The position numbers and the translations under genes were made by a program. The notes beneath the pieces are model-generated. The model did not search any database, was not told the DNA's origin, and saw only the letters and a list, made by a program, of their open reading frames with translations. DNA of 64,000 nt from Flavobacteriales bacterium (GTDB lineage Bacteria > Bacteroidota > Bacteroidia > Flavobacteriales_F > PHOS-HE28): contig JADJOI010000003.1 of the NCBI GenBank assembly GCA_016713875.1, positions 2,604,001 through 2,668,000 of the forward strand, in the 5' to 3' direction. Positions 14,975 to 24,331 of this stretch are shown here, piece by piece. Numbering within the stretch: the first letter of the stretch is position 1; each line of letters opens with the position of its first letter.

Positions 14975-16507
14975 TTGAGCGGAACAAAGCGCATTGGCAG
15001 CGCACTGATATCGGTCTATCACAAGGACGGGCTGGAGCCCATCGTCCAGGAACTGCATCGGCTCGGGGTCACGCTCTACAGCACCGGTGGCACGCAGGAA
15101 TTCATCGAAGGCCTGGGCATCCCCGTGGTGCCCGTGGAGGACCTCACCAGCTATCCCAGCATCCTAGGCGGTCGCGTGAAGACCCTGCACCCGAAGGTGT
15201 TCGGCGGCATCCTGGGGCGGCGCGACCTCGCGAGCGATGTGGCGCAGCTGGAAGAGTATGCGATCCCGCCGATCGACCTGGTGATCGTGGACCTGTACCC
15301 CTTCGAGGCCACGGTGGCGGCGGGCGGCAGCGAGGAGGCCATCATCGAGAAGATCGACATCGGCGGCATCAGCCTGATCCGGGCGGGGGCCAAGAACCAC
15401 GCCGATGTGGTGATCGTGGCCGCACAGGCCCAGTACGGCGACCTGCTGCGGATCCTGCGTGGATCGAACGGCCATACGGACCTGTCGGAGCGCAAACGCC
15501 TGGCCGGTCTCGCCTTCGGCGTCAGCAGCCGCTACGACCGCGCCATCCATGCCTGGTTCACCGGAGAGCCTGCGGACCAGCCGCTGCCGACCGGCCAGCC
15601 TGCGCACACGCTCCGCTATGGCGAGAACCCCCACCAGCCGGCCAGTTTCCACGGCGATCTGCACGGTCTGTTCGAGCAGGTGCAGGGCAAGGAGCTCAGC
15701 TACAACAACCTGCTGGACCTGGACGCGGCGCTCGAGCTGATCGACGACCTGGCCACGCTGCCCGGGGTGCCCTTCGCCATCCTGAAGCACAACAACGCCT
15801 GTGGTGCCGCCGTGCGCCCCACGGTGAAGCAGGCCTGGGACGCTGCGCTGGCCGGCGATCCGGTGAGCGCCTTCGGTGGGGTGCTCGTCACCACAGCGCC
15901 GATCGATCGGGCCACCGCCGAGGCCATCGACGGCATCTTCTTCGAGATCATCTGCGCACCGGACTACGCTCCCGAGGCCATGGACGTGCTGCGCCGGAAG
16001 AAGAACCGGATCATCCTCAAGCGGCTCGCCCATGGGCGGATGGCCCGCAAGTGGCGCACCGCGCTGAACGGCCTGTTGGTGCAGGCTCCGGACAGCGTGG
16101 TCGACAACGAGTCGAACATGCGCGCGGCCACGCACCGGGCACCGACGGACGCCGAGCTGCAGGACCTGGTGTTCGCCAACATCCTGGTGAAGCACACCAA
16201 GAGCAACGCCATCGTGCTGGCGAAGGGCGCACAGCTCCTGGCGAGCGGCACCGGTCAGACGAGCCGGGTGGACGCCCTGGAGCAGGCCATCGCGAAGGCG
16301 CGCAAGTTCAACTTCGCCCTTAACGGGGCGGTGATGGCGAGCGATGCCTTCTTCCCCTTCCCGGACTGTGTCACCATCGCCGGTGCGGCCGGCATCGCGG
16401 CGGTGGTGCAACCGGGTGGCAGCATTAAGGACCAGGAGAGCGTGGCCGCCTGCGACGAGCGCGGGATGGCCATGTGCATCACCGGCAACCGACACTTCAA
16501 ACACTGA
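14975..16507 (+). CDS. purH: Bifunctional AICAR transformylase / IMP cyclohydrolase
   Basis: 510 residues, the family length. The N-terminal MGS-like cyclohydrolase domain runs from SALISVYHKDGLEP to about residue 200 (YSTGGTQEFIE; LGGRVKTLHPKVFGGIL). The C-terminal transformylase domain carries LRYGENPHQPA, FAILKHNNACG and DAFFPFPDCV. It performs the last two steps of IMP synthesis. The start is a TTG; the next family residues (KRIGSALISVY) follow at once and no ATG is available nearby in frame. Only nine bases separate it from mreB, so a shared transcript is likely, as in many Bacteroidota. Confidence 0.96.
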   Translation: MSGTKRIGSALISVYHKDGLEPIVQELHRLGVTLYSTGGTQEFIEGLGIPVVPVEDLTSYPSILGGRVKTLHPKVFGGILGRRDLASDVAQLEEYAIPPIDLVIVDLYPFEATVAAGGSEEAIIEKIDIGGISLIRAGAKNHADVVIVAAQAQYGDLLRILRGSNGHTDLSERKRLAGLAFGVSSRYDRAIHAWFTGEPADQPLPTGQPAHTLRYGENPHQPASFHGDLHGLFEQVQGKELSYNNLLDLDAALELIDDLATLPGVPFAILKHNNACGAAVRPTVKQAWDAALAGDPVSAFGGVLVTTAPIDRATAEAIDGIFFEIICAPDYAPEAMDVLRRKKNRIILKRLAHGRMARKWRTALNGLLVQAPDSVVDNESNMRAATHRAPTDAELQDLVFANILVKHTKSNAIVLAKGAQLLASGTGQTSRVDALEQAIAKARKFNFALNGAVMASDAFFPFPDCVTIAGAAGIAAVVQPGGSIKDQESVAACDERGMAMCITGNRHFKH

Positions 16508-16516
16508 CGCGTCCGC

Positions 16517-17542
16517 ATGGGCCTGCTCAACTTCTTCACCCAGGAGATCGCGATCGACCTTGGTACGGCGAACACCCTGATCATCCACAACGACAAGGTG
16601 GTGGTGGATGAACCCAGCATCGTGGCGGTGGACCGCACCACGGGGCGTGTGATCGCCATCGGGCGCCAGGCGCAGCAGATGCACGGCAAGACGCACGAGA
16701 ACATCAAGACGGTGCGCCCCCTCCGCGACGGCGTGATCGCCGATTTCCAGGCGGCCGAGGAGATGATCAAGGGCATGATCAAGATGATCAAGCCCGGACG
16801 GCAGCTCTTCACCCCCAACCTGCGCATGGTGATCTGCATCCCCAGCGGCATCACCGAGGTGGAGAAGCGCGCCGTGCGCGACAGCGCCGAGCACGCCGGG
16901 GCCAAGGAGGTGTACCTGATCCACGAGCCGATGGCCGCGGCCATCGGCATCGGCATCGACGTGGAGGAGCCGATGGGCAACATGATCATCGACATCGGGG
17001 GCGGCACCTCGGAGATCGCGGTGATCGCCCTGGGCGGCATCGTGTGCGACAAGAACATCCGGGTGGCGGGCGATGAGTTCACCCAGGACATCGAGGAGTA
17101 CATGCGCCGCCAGCACAACATCCTGGTGGGCGAACGCACCGCCGAGCAGATCAAGATCGAGGTGGGCGCGGCGATGACCGAGCTGGAGAACCCACCGCCG
17201 GACTATGCGGTGCGGGGCCGCGACCTGATGACGGGCATCCCCAAGGAGATCACCGTCACCTACAGCGAGATCGCGCAGGCGCTGGACAAGAGCATCAGCA
17301 AGATCGAGGAGGCCATCCTCAGCGCGCTGGAGGCCACCCCGCCCGAACTGAGCGCCGACATCTACAAGACGGGCATCTACATGGCCGGCGGTGGGGCGTT
17401 GCTTCGCGGGCTGGACAAGCGCATCAGCATCAAGACCAAGCTTCCGGTGCACGTGAGCGAGGATCCGCTGCGGGCCGTGGCGCGCGGCACCGGCATCGCC
17501 CTGAAGAACATCGACCGGTTCCAGTTCCTGATGAGGGAGTAA
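16517..17542 (+). CDS. mreB: Rod-shape determining protein MreB
   Basis: 341 residues. A bacterial actin homologue that forms membrane-associated filaments and guides the elongasome. Motifs are AIDLGTANTLI (phosphate 1), VIDIGGGTSEIAVIALGG (phosphate 2) and GIYMAGGGALLRGLD (adenosine). First of the mreB-mreC-mreD-mrdA-rodA series. A 90-bp gap with a large hairpin separates it from mreC, the only non-coupled junction in the operon. Confidence 0.98.
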   Translation: MGLLNFFTQEIAIDLGTANTLIIHNDKVVVDEPSIVAVDRTTGRVIAIGRQAQQMHGKTHENIKTVRPLRDGVIADFQAAEEMIKGMIKMIKPGRQLFTPNLRMVICIPSGITEVEKRAVRDSAEHAGAKEVYLIHEPMAAAIGIGIDVEEPMGNMIIDIGGGTSEIAVIALGGIVCDKNIRVAGDEFTQDIEEYMRRQHNILVGERTAEQIKIEVGAAMTELENPPPDYAVRGRDLMTGIPKEITVTYSEIAQALDKSISKIEEAILSALEATPPELSADIYKTGIYMAGGGALLRGLDKRISIKTKLPVHVSEDPLRAVARGTGIALKNIDRFQFLMRE

Positions 17543-17550
17543 TGAACGGC

Positions 17551-17610
17551 GAGTGGCGAATGGCGAGCGCTCCGTCGTCCGGAGGGTGGAGCGCTCGCCA
17601 CTCGCCACTC
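17551..17610. repeat. Large inverted repeat in the mreB-mreC gap
   Basis: Left arm 17551-17573 and right arm 17588-17610 pair over 23 positions with one G-U-type mismatch, around a 14-base loop. The arms consist of repeated GAGTGGCGA / TCGCCACTC words, and a further diverged copy (GGTACTCGCCACTCGG) follows to 17626. There is no T-run, so it is more likely an RNA-stability or translation-level element, or a small intergenic repeat, than a terminator. Confidence 0.8.
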
Positions 17611-17632
17611 GGTACTCGCCACTCGGCTTAGC

Positions 17633-18463
17633 ATGCGCGACCTTTTCCGTTTCCTGTTCCGGATCCGCAGCACCCTGCTCTTCCTGCTGCTGATGGCCCT
17701 GGCCTACGGTTGGGCACTGGACGGCAACGAGCATCACCGGTCGCGGGCCATCGGTTCGGCCAACACCGCCATCGGCACCCTGTACACCTGGCGCTCGGAC
17801 GTGGCCACCTATGCCGGGCTGCGCGAGGAGAACGAGCGGCTGGCGCGGGCCAACGCCGACCTGATGATGCGCGGGCGCGGCAATTACGCCCCGGTGTCCG
17901 CCCGGTTCACCGCCTTCCACGACACGGTGCATGAGCAGCGCTACGCGCACCTGGCCGCCCGTGTGGTGAACAGCACCACGCACAAGCAACGCAACACCCT
18001 CACGCTGGACAAGGGGACGGGTGCCGGTGTGGCGCCCGACATGGGCGTCATCGGCGACCATGGCATCGTGGGCGTGGTGCGGCAGGTGGGGCCCCGGTTC
18101 TGCGTGGCCGCCAGCGTGCTCGACCCGGACCTGAACACGAGCGTGCAGCTGAAACGGACCGGGCATTTCGGCCTGCTGAGCTGGGACACCGGCGATCCGC
18201 GCACCGCCTCGGCGCTGGACATCGCCAAGCACGCTCCGGTGTCCGTCGGCGACACCCTGGTGACGCGCGGTGGCGACGGCATCTTCCCGGCCGGCATCGA
18301 TGTGGGCGTGGTCACCGAGGTGGTCAACGACCCGAGCAGCAACTACCACACGATCCGCGTGCGGCTCACCGAGGACCTCACCCGCAGCGGCCACGTGTAC
18401 CTCGTCAAGGACCTGCACCGCGTGGAACGGGACACGCTGGAGGCGCGCATCCAGGCCCCATGA
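17633..18463 (+). CDS. mreC: Rod-shape determining protein MreC
   Basis: 276 residues. One N-terminal membrane segment (STLLFLLLMALAYGWAL) is followed by a coiled-coil region (ENERLARANADL) and the periplasmic beta domain (ARVVNSTTHKQRNTLTLDKG; GVVRQVGPRFCVAASVLDPD). MreC links MreB to PBP2 and MreD. The last four bases are ATGA, overlapping the mreD start. Confidence 0.94.
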   Translation: MRDLFRFLFRIRSTLLFLLLMALAYGWALDGNEHHRSRAIGSANTAIGTLYTWRSDVATYAGLREENERLARANADLMMRGRGNYAPVSARFTAFHDTVHEQRYAHLAARVVNSTTHKQRNTLTLDKGTGAGVAPDMGVIGDHGIVGVVRQVGPRFCVAASVLDPDLNTSVQLKRTGHFGLLSWDTGDPRTASALDIAKHAPVSVGDTLVTRGGDGIFPAGIDVGVVTEVVNDPSSNYHTIRVRLTEDLTRSGHVYLVKDLHRVERDTLEARIQAP

Positions 18464-18984
18464 TCGCCACCATCATCGCCAACCTGCTGCGTTTCGTGGT
18501 GCTCGTCGCCCTGCAGGTGATCGTGCTGGACCACCTGGATGTGGCGAACGGCTGGCTGGTCCCCTACCTGTACGTCCTGTTCCTGCTGATGCTCCCCTTC
18601 GAGCTTCCGGCGTGGTCGCTGCTGCTGGCCGGTGGCGCCGTCGGCGGGCTGATGGACCTGCTGAGCGACACACCGGGCATGCACACCACCGCCTGCCTGG
18701 TGATGATGTACGTCCGCGGCATCTGGCAACGCCTCATCGCCCCGCGCGAGGGGTACGAGTACGGCATGCGCCCCGATGTGCAGCACATGGGCCTTTCCTG
18801 GACCCTGACCTACGCCGGGGTGCTGGTGCTGGTGCACCACCAGTGGCTGTTCTTCTTCGAGCTGCACCGGTTCGACCGGGCGGGCGGCACCCTGCTGCGC
18901 GCGGTGGGCAGCGCGGCCTTCACCCTGGTGCTCGCGCTGCTGGCCCAGTTCCTGATGCGCACCGACCGACGGGCCCGGACATGA
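18460..18984 (+). CDS. mreD: Rod-shape determining protein MreD
   Basis: 174 residues, almost entirely hydrophobic with about five membrane segments, the typical MreD size and profile. The sequence LRFVVLVALQVIVLDHLDV at the start is a common Bacteroidota MreD opening. It is joined by ATGA overlaps to both mreC upstream and mrdA downstream, so translation of the three is probably coupled. Confidence 0.9.
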   Translation: MIATIIANLLRFVVLVALQVIVLDHLDVANGWLVPYLYVLFLLMLPFELPAWSLLLAGGAVGGLMDLLSDTPGMHTTACLVMMYVRGIWQRLIAPREGYEYGMRPDVQHMGLSWTLTYAGVLVLVHHQWLFFFELHRFDRAGGTLLRAVGSAAFTLVLALLAQFLMRTDRRART

Positions 18985-20834
18985 ACTTCGAGGAGCGCAA
19001 ATACGTCCTCATCGCCGCGGTGATCCTGATCAGCTCGGTGTTCCTCCTCCGGCTCTTCTGGGTGCAGGTGGTGGACGATCACTGGAAGGCCGAGGCCGCG
19101 AACATCAGCGAGCGCAAGGTGACCGTCTACCCGGCGCGTGGGTTGATCCTGGACCGGAACGGGGAGCTGCTGGTGGCCAACACACCGGTGTACGACATCA
19201 TGGTGGTGCCGCGCGAGGTCGTCGCCTTCGACACCACCGCCTTCGCCACCCTGGTGGGCGTGCCCCTGGAGGAGGTCAAGCGCCGCATTGCCGAGGCGGG
19301 CCGCTACAGCAGCTACAAACCCTCGGTGTTCGAGAAACAGATCACCGCCGACCAGTACGCCGCCATCGCCCCGCATCTGTCCAAGTACCACGGGTTCTAC
19401 GGGCAGAGCCGCACGCTGCGCACCTACCCAAGGCGCATTGCCGCCCACCTGCTGGGCTACCTCAGCGAGGTGGACGCCCGCAAGGTGGAGCAGGATCCGT
19501 ACTACAAGCCGGGCGACGTGATCGGTGTGGGTGGCCTGGAGCAGTACTACGAAAAGGACCTGCGGGGGCGACGCGGCGTGAAGTACGTGGTGGTGGACGT
19601 GCATAACAAGGTGCAGGGGCCCTTCCGCGAAGGCTTGTACGACACGCTGGCCCACGAGGGGAAGCACCTCTACACCAGCATCGACGCGCGCATGCAGGCC
19701 TATGGGGAGCGCCTCATGAAAGGCAAGAAGGGCAGCATCGTGGCCATCGAGCCCGCCACGGGTGAGATCCTCTGCCTGGTGACCTCCCCCACCTACGACC
19801 CCGAACTGCTCGTGGGCCGGGTTCGCAACACGAACTACGGAGTGCTGCAGCGCGACAGCCTGAAGCCGCTCTTCGACCGGGCGCTGCAGGCCCAGTACCC
19901 GCCGGGCTCCATCTACAAGATCGTGCAGTCGCTCCTGGCGCTGCAGGACTCGGCCATCACGCCGAACACCGGTTTCCCGTGCAACAAGTCCCTCGTAGGC
20001 TGCCACGGGCACCCCAACGCCGGCACGATCCAGAGCGCGATCCAATACTCGTGCAACCCATACTTCTACATGGTGTTCAAGCGGCTCATGGAGCAGGGGG
20101 ACCACCCGGACCGGTTCACTGCGGCCAGCATCAACCTGGACCACTGGAACACGGGCATGCGATCGTTCGGTCTGGGCCAGCGCCCGCAGGTGGACCTGCC
20201 CGCGCTCAAGGGCGGCAGCATCCCGGATGCGAAGTTCTACGACCGTATCTACGGCAAGGGACGTTGGGCCTTCAGCACCATCTACAGCGTGAGCATCGGG
20301 CAGGGCGAGGTGCTGGTGGTGCCCATGCAGATGGCCAACCTGGCGGCCATCTTCGCCAACAAGGGCTGGTACCGCGACCCGCATGTGGTGCGCGCCGTGG
20401 GCCGGCCGGACAGCATGCTGCCACAGTGGGAGCAGAAGCACTTCACGGACGTGGATGCGCATTGGTACGACCTGATCCAGGAGGGCATGCGGCGCGTGGT
20501 GAACGAACCGGGTGGCACCGCACGCCAGGCACGGATCCCCGGTGTCACCGTGTGCGGAAAGACGGGCACGGCGGAGAACCCACACGGCCAGGACCACGCG
20601 GTGTTCGTGTGCTTCGCGCCCATGGAGGATCCCCGGATCGCCATGGCCGTGTACGTGGAGAACAGCGGTTTCGGCGGCACCTGGGCGGCGCCCATCGCCA
20701 GCCTGCTCATGGAGCAGTACCTCACCGACAGCATCAGCCGGCCCGACCTGGAGAAGCGCATGCTGGAGGCCGACCTCATCGCACAGGAGAAGTTCTTCCG
20801 CAAGAAACCCAAGGCCCCCCGGCGTCGGCGATGA
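18981..20834 (+). CDS. mrdA: Penicillin-binding protein 2 (elongasome transpeptidase)
   Basis: 617 residues from the ATG at 18981 (MNFEERKYVLIAAV). The frame is open further upstream but inside mreC/mreD. One N-terminal membrane anchor is followed by the PBP dimerisation domain (RGLILDRNGELLVANTPVYD) and the transpeptidase domain, with PGSIYKIV (SxxK), YSCNPYF (SxN) and CGKTGTAENP (KTG). It cross-links peptidoglycan along the cell side wall with RodA. ATGA overlaps link it to mreD and rodA. Confidence 0.96.
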   Translation: MNFEERKYVLIAAVILISSVFLLRLFWVQVVDDHWKAEAANISERKVTVYPARGLILDRNGELLVANTPVYDIMVVPREVVAFDTTAFATLVGVPLEEVKRRIAEAGRYSSYKPSVFEKQITADQYAAIAPHLSKYHGFYGQSRTLRTYPRRIAAHLLGYLSEVDARKVEQDPYYKPGDVIGVGGLEQYYEKDLRGRRGVKYVVVDVHNKVQGPFREGLYDTLAHEGKHLYTSIDARMQAYGERLMKGKKGSIVAIEPATGEILCLVTSPTYDPELLVGRVRNTNYGVLQRDSLKPLFDRALQAQYPPGSIYKIVQSLLALQDSAITPNTGFPCNKSLVGCHGHPNAGTIQSAIQYSCNPYFYMVFKRLMEQGDHPDRFTAASINLDHWNTGMRSFGLGQRPQVDLPALKGGSIPDAKFYDRIYGKGRWAFSTIYSVSIGQGEVLVVPMQMANLAAIFANKGWYRDPHVVRAVGRPDSMLPQWEQKHFTDVDAHWYDLIQEGMRRVVNEPGGTARQARIPGVTVCGKTGTAENPHGQDHAVFVCFAPMEDPRIAMAVYVENSGFGGTWAAPIASLLMEQYLTDSISRPDLEKRMLEADLIAQEKFFRKKPKAPRRRR

Positions 20835-22153
20835 GCACCACACGCGACCGCATCACGGCGCATCTGGACCCGGTGCTGGTGATCCTGTACCTCGTGCTGA
20901 TGGGCGCCGGCTGGGCCAACATCTACTCGGCGGCCTACCACCCCGACCATCCGGGGCTCTTCGACCAGAGCATGGAGTATGGCCGCCAGAGCGTGTGGAT
21001 CGTGGCGAGCCTGGTGCTGGGTGCCGGCATCCTGCTCATCCAGGGCCGCTTCTTCCGAGACCTGGCCTGGGCGATCTACGCGGCGGTGCTCGTGCTGCTG
21101 GCCCTGGTGTTGCTGGTGGGCAAGGAGGTCAATGGGGCCAAGGCCTGGTTCGGGGTGGGCAGTTTCGGCATCCAGCCCGCCGAGTTCGCCAAGTTCGCCA
21201 CCAGCCTCGCCCTGTCGCGCTACCTCAGCGGCCTCAAGGCCCTGGCCGACCTGCGTTCGCGCGCCATCGCCACCCTGCTCATCCTGGCGCCGGTCGCCCT
21301 CATCATGCTTCAGCCGGACACGGGCACCGCGCTGGTCTCCGGGGCCTTCATCCTGGTGCTCTACCGGGAAGGGCTATCCGGCAACATCCTGCTGATCGCC
21401 ATCGTGGCCGCGGTGCTCAGCGTGCTGGCGCTGATCCTCAAGGAGAGCAGCTTCGGGCTGCCCTTCACCGACGCGCGGCTGGGCGGCCAGTACTTCCTGA
21501 TGGCGCTGATCGCCGCGTTCGCGCTGCTGGCCTTCTGGGCCGTGCGCAACCTGGTGGTGCGGCGCTACCGCAAGCGCTTCTACGGCCTCATCCTCTTCGC
21601 CCTGCTGGGCAGCATCGGTTTCATCAGCAGCGTGGACCACCTGGTGAGCGGCCTGGCGCAGCATCAGCGCGACCGCATCCTGGTGATGCTCGGGCAGATG
21701 GAGGACCCGCAGGGGCTGGGCTACAACGTGAAACAGAGCCAGACGGCCATCGGCAGCGGCGGTTTCACAGGCAAGGGCTACCTCAAGGGCACCCTGACGA
21801 AGTACAAGTACGTGCCCATGCAGAGCACCGACTTCATCTTCTGCACGGTGGGCGAGGAATGGGGCTTCCTGGGCACCACGATGGTGGTGGTCCTCTTCAC
21901 GCTCCTCATCCTGCGCTGCATCCAGATCAGTGACCGGCAGCGCAGCCGGTTCTCACGCATCTATGCCTACTGTGTGGCCTGCGTGTTCTTCCTGCACCTG
22001 ATGATCAACGTGGGCATGGCCATCGGCCTGGCCCCGGTGATCGGCATCCCGCTGCCTTTCTTCAGCTACGGGGGAAGCTCGCTGCTGGGCTTCACCATCC
22101 TGCTGGGCATCCTGGTGCGGTTGGACGCCGAGCGGCTCACGCAGCTGCGCTGA
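20831..22153 (+). CDS. rodA: Peptidoglycan glycosyltransferase RodA (SEDS family)
   Basis: 440 residues from MSTTRDRITAHLDPV. SEDS polytopic membrane protein with about ten hydrophobic segments. Family motifs include GAKAWFGVGSFGIQPAEFAK, LQPDTGTALV, VGEEWGFLG and GIPLPFFSYGGSSLL. It polymerises lipid II during elongation as partner of PBP2, whose gene overlaps it by four bases. Last gene of the operon; a hairpin follows. Confidence 0.96.
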   Translation: MSTTRDRITAHLDPVLVILYLVLMGAGWANIYSAAYHPDHPGLFDQSMEYGRQSVWIVASLVLGAGILLIQGRFFRDLAWAIYAAVLVLLALVLLVGKEVNGAKAWFGVGSFGIQPAEFAKFATSLALSRYLSGLKALADLRSRAIATLLILAPVALIMLQPDTGTALVSGAFILVLYREGLSGNILLIAIVAAVLSVLALILKESSFGLPFTDARLGGQYFLMALIAAFALLAFWAVRNLVVRRYRKRFYGLILFALLGSIGFISSVDHLVSGLAQHQRDRILVMLGQMEDPQGLGYNVKQSQTAIGSGGFTGKGYLKGTLTKYKYVPMQSTDFIFCTVGEEWGFLGTTMVVVLFTLLILRCIQISDRQRSRFSRIYAYCVACVFFLHLMINVGMAIGLAPVIGIPLPFFSYGGSSLLGFTILLGILVRLDAERLTQLR

Positions 22154-22161
22154 AACGCGGA

Positions 22162-22182
22162 GCGGGCCCCGAAAAGGCCCGC
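22162..22182. terminator. Hairpin between convergent rodA and ppiD
   Basis: GCGGGCC / GGCCCGC with a CCGAAAA loop, nine bases after the rodA stop and 23 before the ppiD stop. No strong T-run on either side, but its position between convergent stops suits a bidirectional terminator. Confidence 0.55.
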
Positions 22183-22204
22183 CCCTTGAAGAGATGGTCG
22201 GTGC

Positions 22205-24289
22205 TCAGTAGAACTTGCTGCGCTCGTCCACCACGTTGGCGGCCTCGCGCAGGGCGCTGAAGAGGTTGCCCTCGGCCCGGCCCTGCATGCGCTGCAGCAG
22301 GCTGGTCCGTTCGGCGTTCACATCGGCCAGTTCGGGCGCCGGCGTCAGGGCCGTCGCGTTCACCACGTACACCGCGTTATCGCCCTTGAGGGGCCCGCGG
22401 GTCTCGCCGGCGGGGATGGCGAAAATGTGGCCGATGACCTCGGTCTCGGTGAAACCGCCGGGGATGCTGGTGGCGCTGAAGGCCAGATCGGCGGCGTTCT
22501 GCACGGCGGAGCCCAGCTCGCCGGCCAGCGCGTTGAGGTCGGTCTTGCCGGCCATCTTCGCCGTCCAGGACTCCGCCTTCTTCTCCTTCACGGCCTCGCG
22601 GGTGAAGGCCTCCCGCACGTCATCCAGTTCGGGACGACCCTGGGCGCGCACCTTGCGCAGCAGGGCCACCACATAGCTCTCCCCCACTTCGATGGGCTCA
22701 CTGGCCTTGCCCACCTCGGCCCGGTTCACCCAGCTGATGAGGCTGAAGGGCTCTTGAAGGCCGGGCACGAAGCGCTGATCGGCGCGCAGCTCGTCCACGT
22801 TCATGAACTGCAGTCCGCGTTGCTCCGCGGCGGCCTTCATGCTGTCCGCCGTGGCGTGATTGAGGCTGAACTCGTTGGCCGTCTTGTACACCTCCTTGTA
22901 GGTGGCGGGCAGCGGCTTGATGCGGCGCGAGAGGCTCACCACCCGACGCTCATCGCGCTGGCGCTGGCCCAGCACCTCCACGATGTGATAGCCGAAGGTC
23001 GTCTTGGCGATGGTGATGGCGCCGACCTTCTCGTCGAAGCTGGCCTTGGTGAACTCGGGCACCATGCGGGTGCGGTCGAACCACTCGTACACGCCACCGT
23101 TGGGCACGCTGCCGGGGTCCTCGCTGTACTTCTTCACCAGGTCCTCGAACACGCCCTTGTTGCGCTTCACGGCCGCGAGCACGCTGTCGGCGCGCTGCTT
23201 CACCTCGTCCTCGGCCTTGCCGCTCTGGGTGCTGAGCAGGATGTGGCGCACGCGGGCCTCCTCCACCTTGGCCAGCTCCTTCACCTTCACCATCTTGAAG
23301 TTCAGACCCTCGCGGAAGGGCCCCACCACGGTGCCCACGGCGGCGGCCTGGATGAGGCTGTCGTTGAGCGCGTCGGCGGTGCCCGGGCTGTACGGGGTCA
23401 CCGCATAGCTCCGGTCCTCGCTGTTGGCCGTGATGAAGAGGGAGTCGTTGGCGGCGGCGGCCATCTCGTCGGTCAGGGCCACCATGTCGGTGCGCAGCTG
23501 TTCGATGTCGGCGCCGGTGGCCGTCACCGGGAAGGTGACGTAGTCGAAGGCGCGCGAAGGCTTCTGGGCATGGCGCTTGTCGTCCTTGTGGGCCTCGTAG
23601 TAGCGGCGCAGCTCCTGGTCGGTCACCGTGTAGAGGCTGTCGGGCTCGCTGTCGAAGCGCTTGGCCACGAAGTTGAAGGTGGCCTTGGCGTTGCGCTGCA
23701 TGTGGTCGTCCTTCACCTGGGCGGCGTTGACGAACACGCTCTTGCGCACGAGGGTGTTGTACTTGGTGATCAGCCGGTTGGTGATCATGCGGTGCTTCTG
23801 GATCTCGTGGTAGACCGGGGCGTTGGTCTGCACGCTCTCGAAGTAGTTACGCAGGGCGTCCTTGTTGGGCTGACCGTCCGGGCCCTGGAAGTTGGGATTG
23901 CCCTTGAACTCGGCCAGCAAATTGTTGCCGAAGCGGATGTCGTCGTACTCCTCCTTGCTGAGGGTGCCGCCGAAGCCGGCCTCCTCCGCGCTGCGAAGCA
24001 GGGTGTGCTCACGCACCACCTCCTGCCACACACTGTTGCGGACCTGTTCGGTCATCTGGCCGTCCACGGTCTGCCCGAAGTCGTTGCGGTAGCTGTCGAG
24101 CTCGTCGCTGACGCGCTTCTCGAACTGCACCAGGGGGATCTCCTCGCCGTTGATGGCGCCCACGGCCTGGTCGTTGATGTTGCTGCCGCGGTTGCTGAAG
24201 AGGTCGGTGAGGATGAAGGCCACCATGGCGCCGCCCACCAGGACGAGGAGTAGGCCGCTGCGCTCACGGATCTTGCCGATGACTGCCAT
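22205..24289 (-). CDS. ppiD: PpiD-type peptidyl-prolyl isomerase / periplasmic chaperone
   Basis: 694 residues. One N-terminal membrane anchor (LLLVLVGGAMVAFILTDLF) is followed by a SurA-N-like chaperone region and a parvulin domain at about 340-460 (ARVRHILLSTQSGKAEDEV; YSEDPGSVPNGGVYEWF; TTFGYHIVEVLGQR), then a further C-terminal chaperone segment. The layout matches PpiD, which helps outer-membrane and secreted proteins fold after Sec translocation. It has its own -7 element and stands behind the CNNM gene as in related genomes. Confidence 0.9.
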   Translation of the reverse strand: MAVIGKIRERSGLLLVLVGGAMVAFILTDLFSNRGSNINDQAVGAINGEEIPLVQFEKRVSDELDSYRNDFGQTVDGQMTEQVRNSVWQEVVREHTLLRSAEEAGFGGTLSKEEYDDIRFGNNLLAEFKGNPNFQGPDGQPNKDALRNYFESVQTNAPVYHEIQKHRMITNRLITKYNTLVRKSVFVNAAQVKDDHMQRNAKATFNFVAKRFDSEPDSLYTVTDQELRRYYEAHKDDKRHAQKPSRAFDYVTFPVTATGADIEQLRTDMVALTDEMAAAANDSLFITANSEDRSYAVTPYSPGTADALNDSLIQAAAVGTVVGPFREGLNFKMVKVKELAKVEEARVRHILLSTQSGKAEDEVKQRADSVLAAVKRNKGVFEDLVKKYSEDPGSVPNGGVYEWFDRTRMVPEFTKASFDEKVGAITIAKTTFGYHIVEVLGQRQRDERRVVSLSRRIKPLPATYKEVYKTANEFSLNHATADSMKAAAEQRGLQFMNVDELRADQRFVPGLQEPFSLISWVNRAEVGKASEPIEVGESYVVALLRKVRAQGRPELDDVREAFTREAVKEKKAESWTAKMAGKTDLNALAGELGSAVQNAADLAFSATSIPGGFTETEVIGHIFAIPAGETRGPLKGDNAVYVVNATALTPAPELADVNAERTSLLQRMQGRAEGNLFSALREAANVVDERSKFY

Positions 24290-24311
24290 GGGTGCTCTAT
24301 TGAAAGGGGTG

Positions 24312-24319
24312 CAAATATA
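24312..24319 (-). promoter_or_regulatory. -7 element TATATTTG for ppiD
   Basis: A perfect TAnnTTTG on the minus strand, 22 bases upstream of the ppiD ATG, in the short gap behind the CNNM gene. Confidence 0.55.
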
Positions 24320-24331
24320 GGCGGCTGGACC

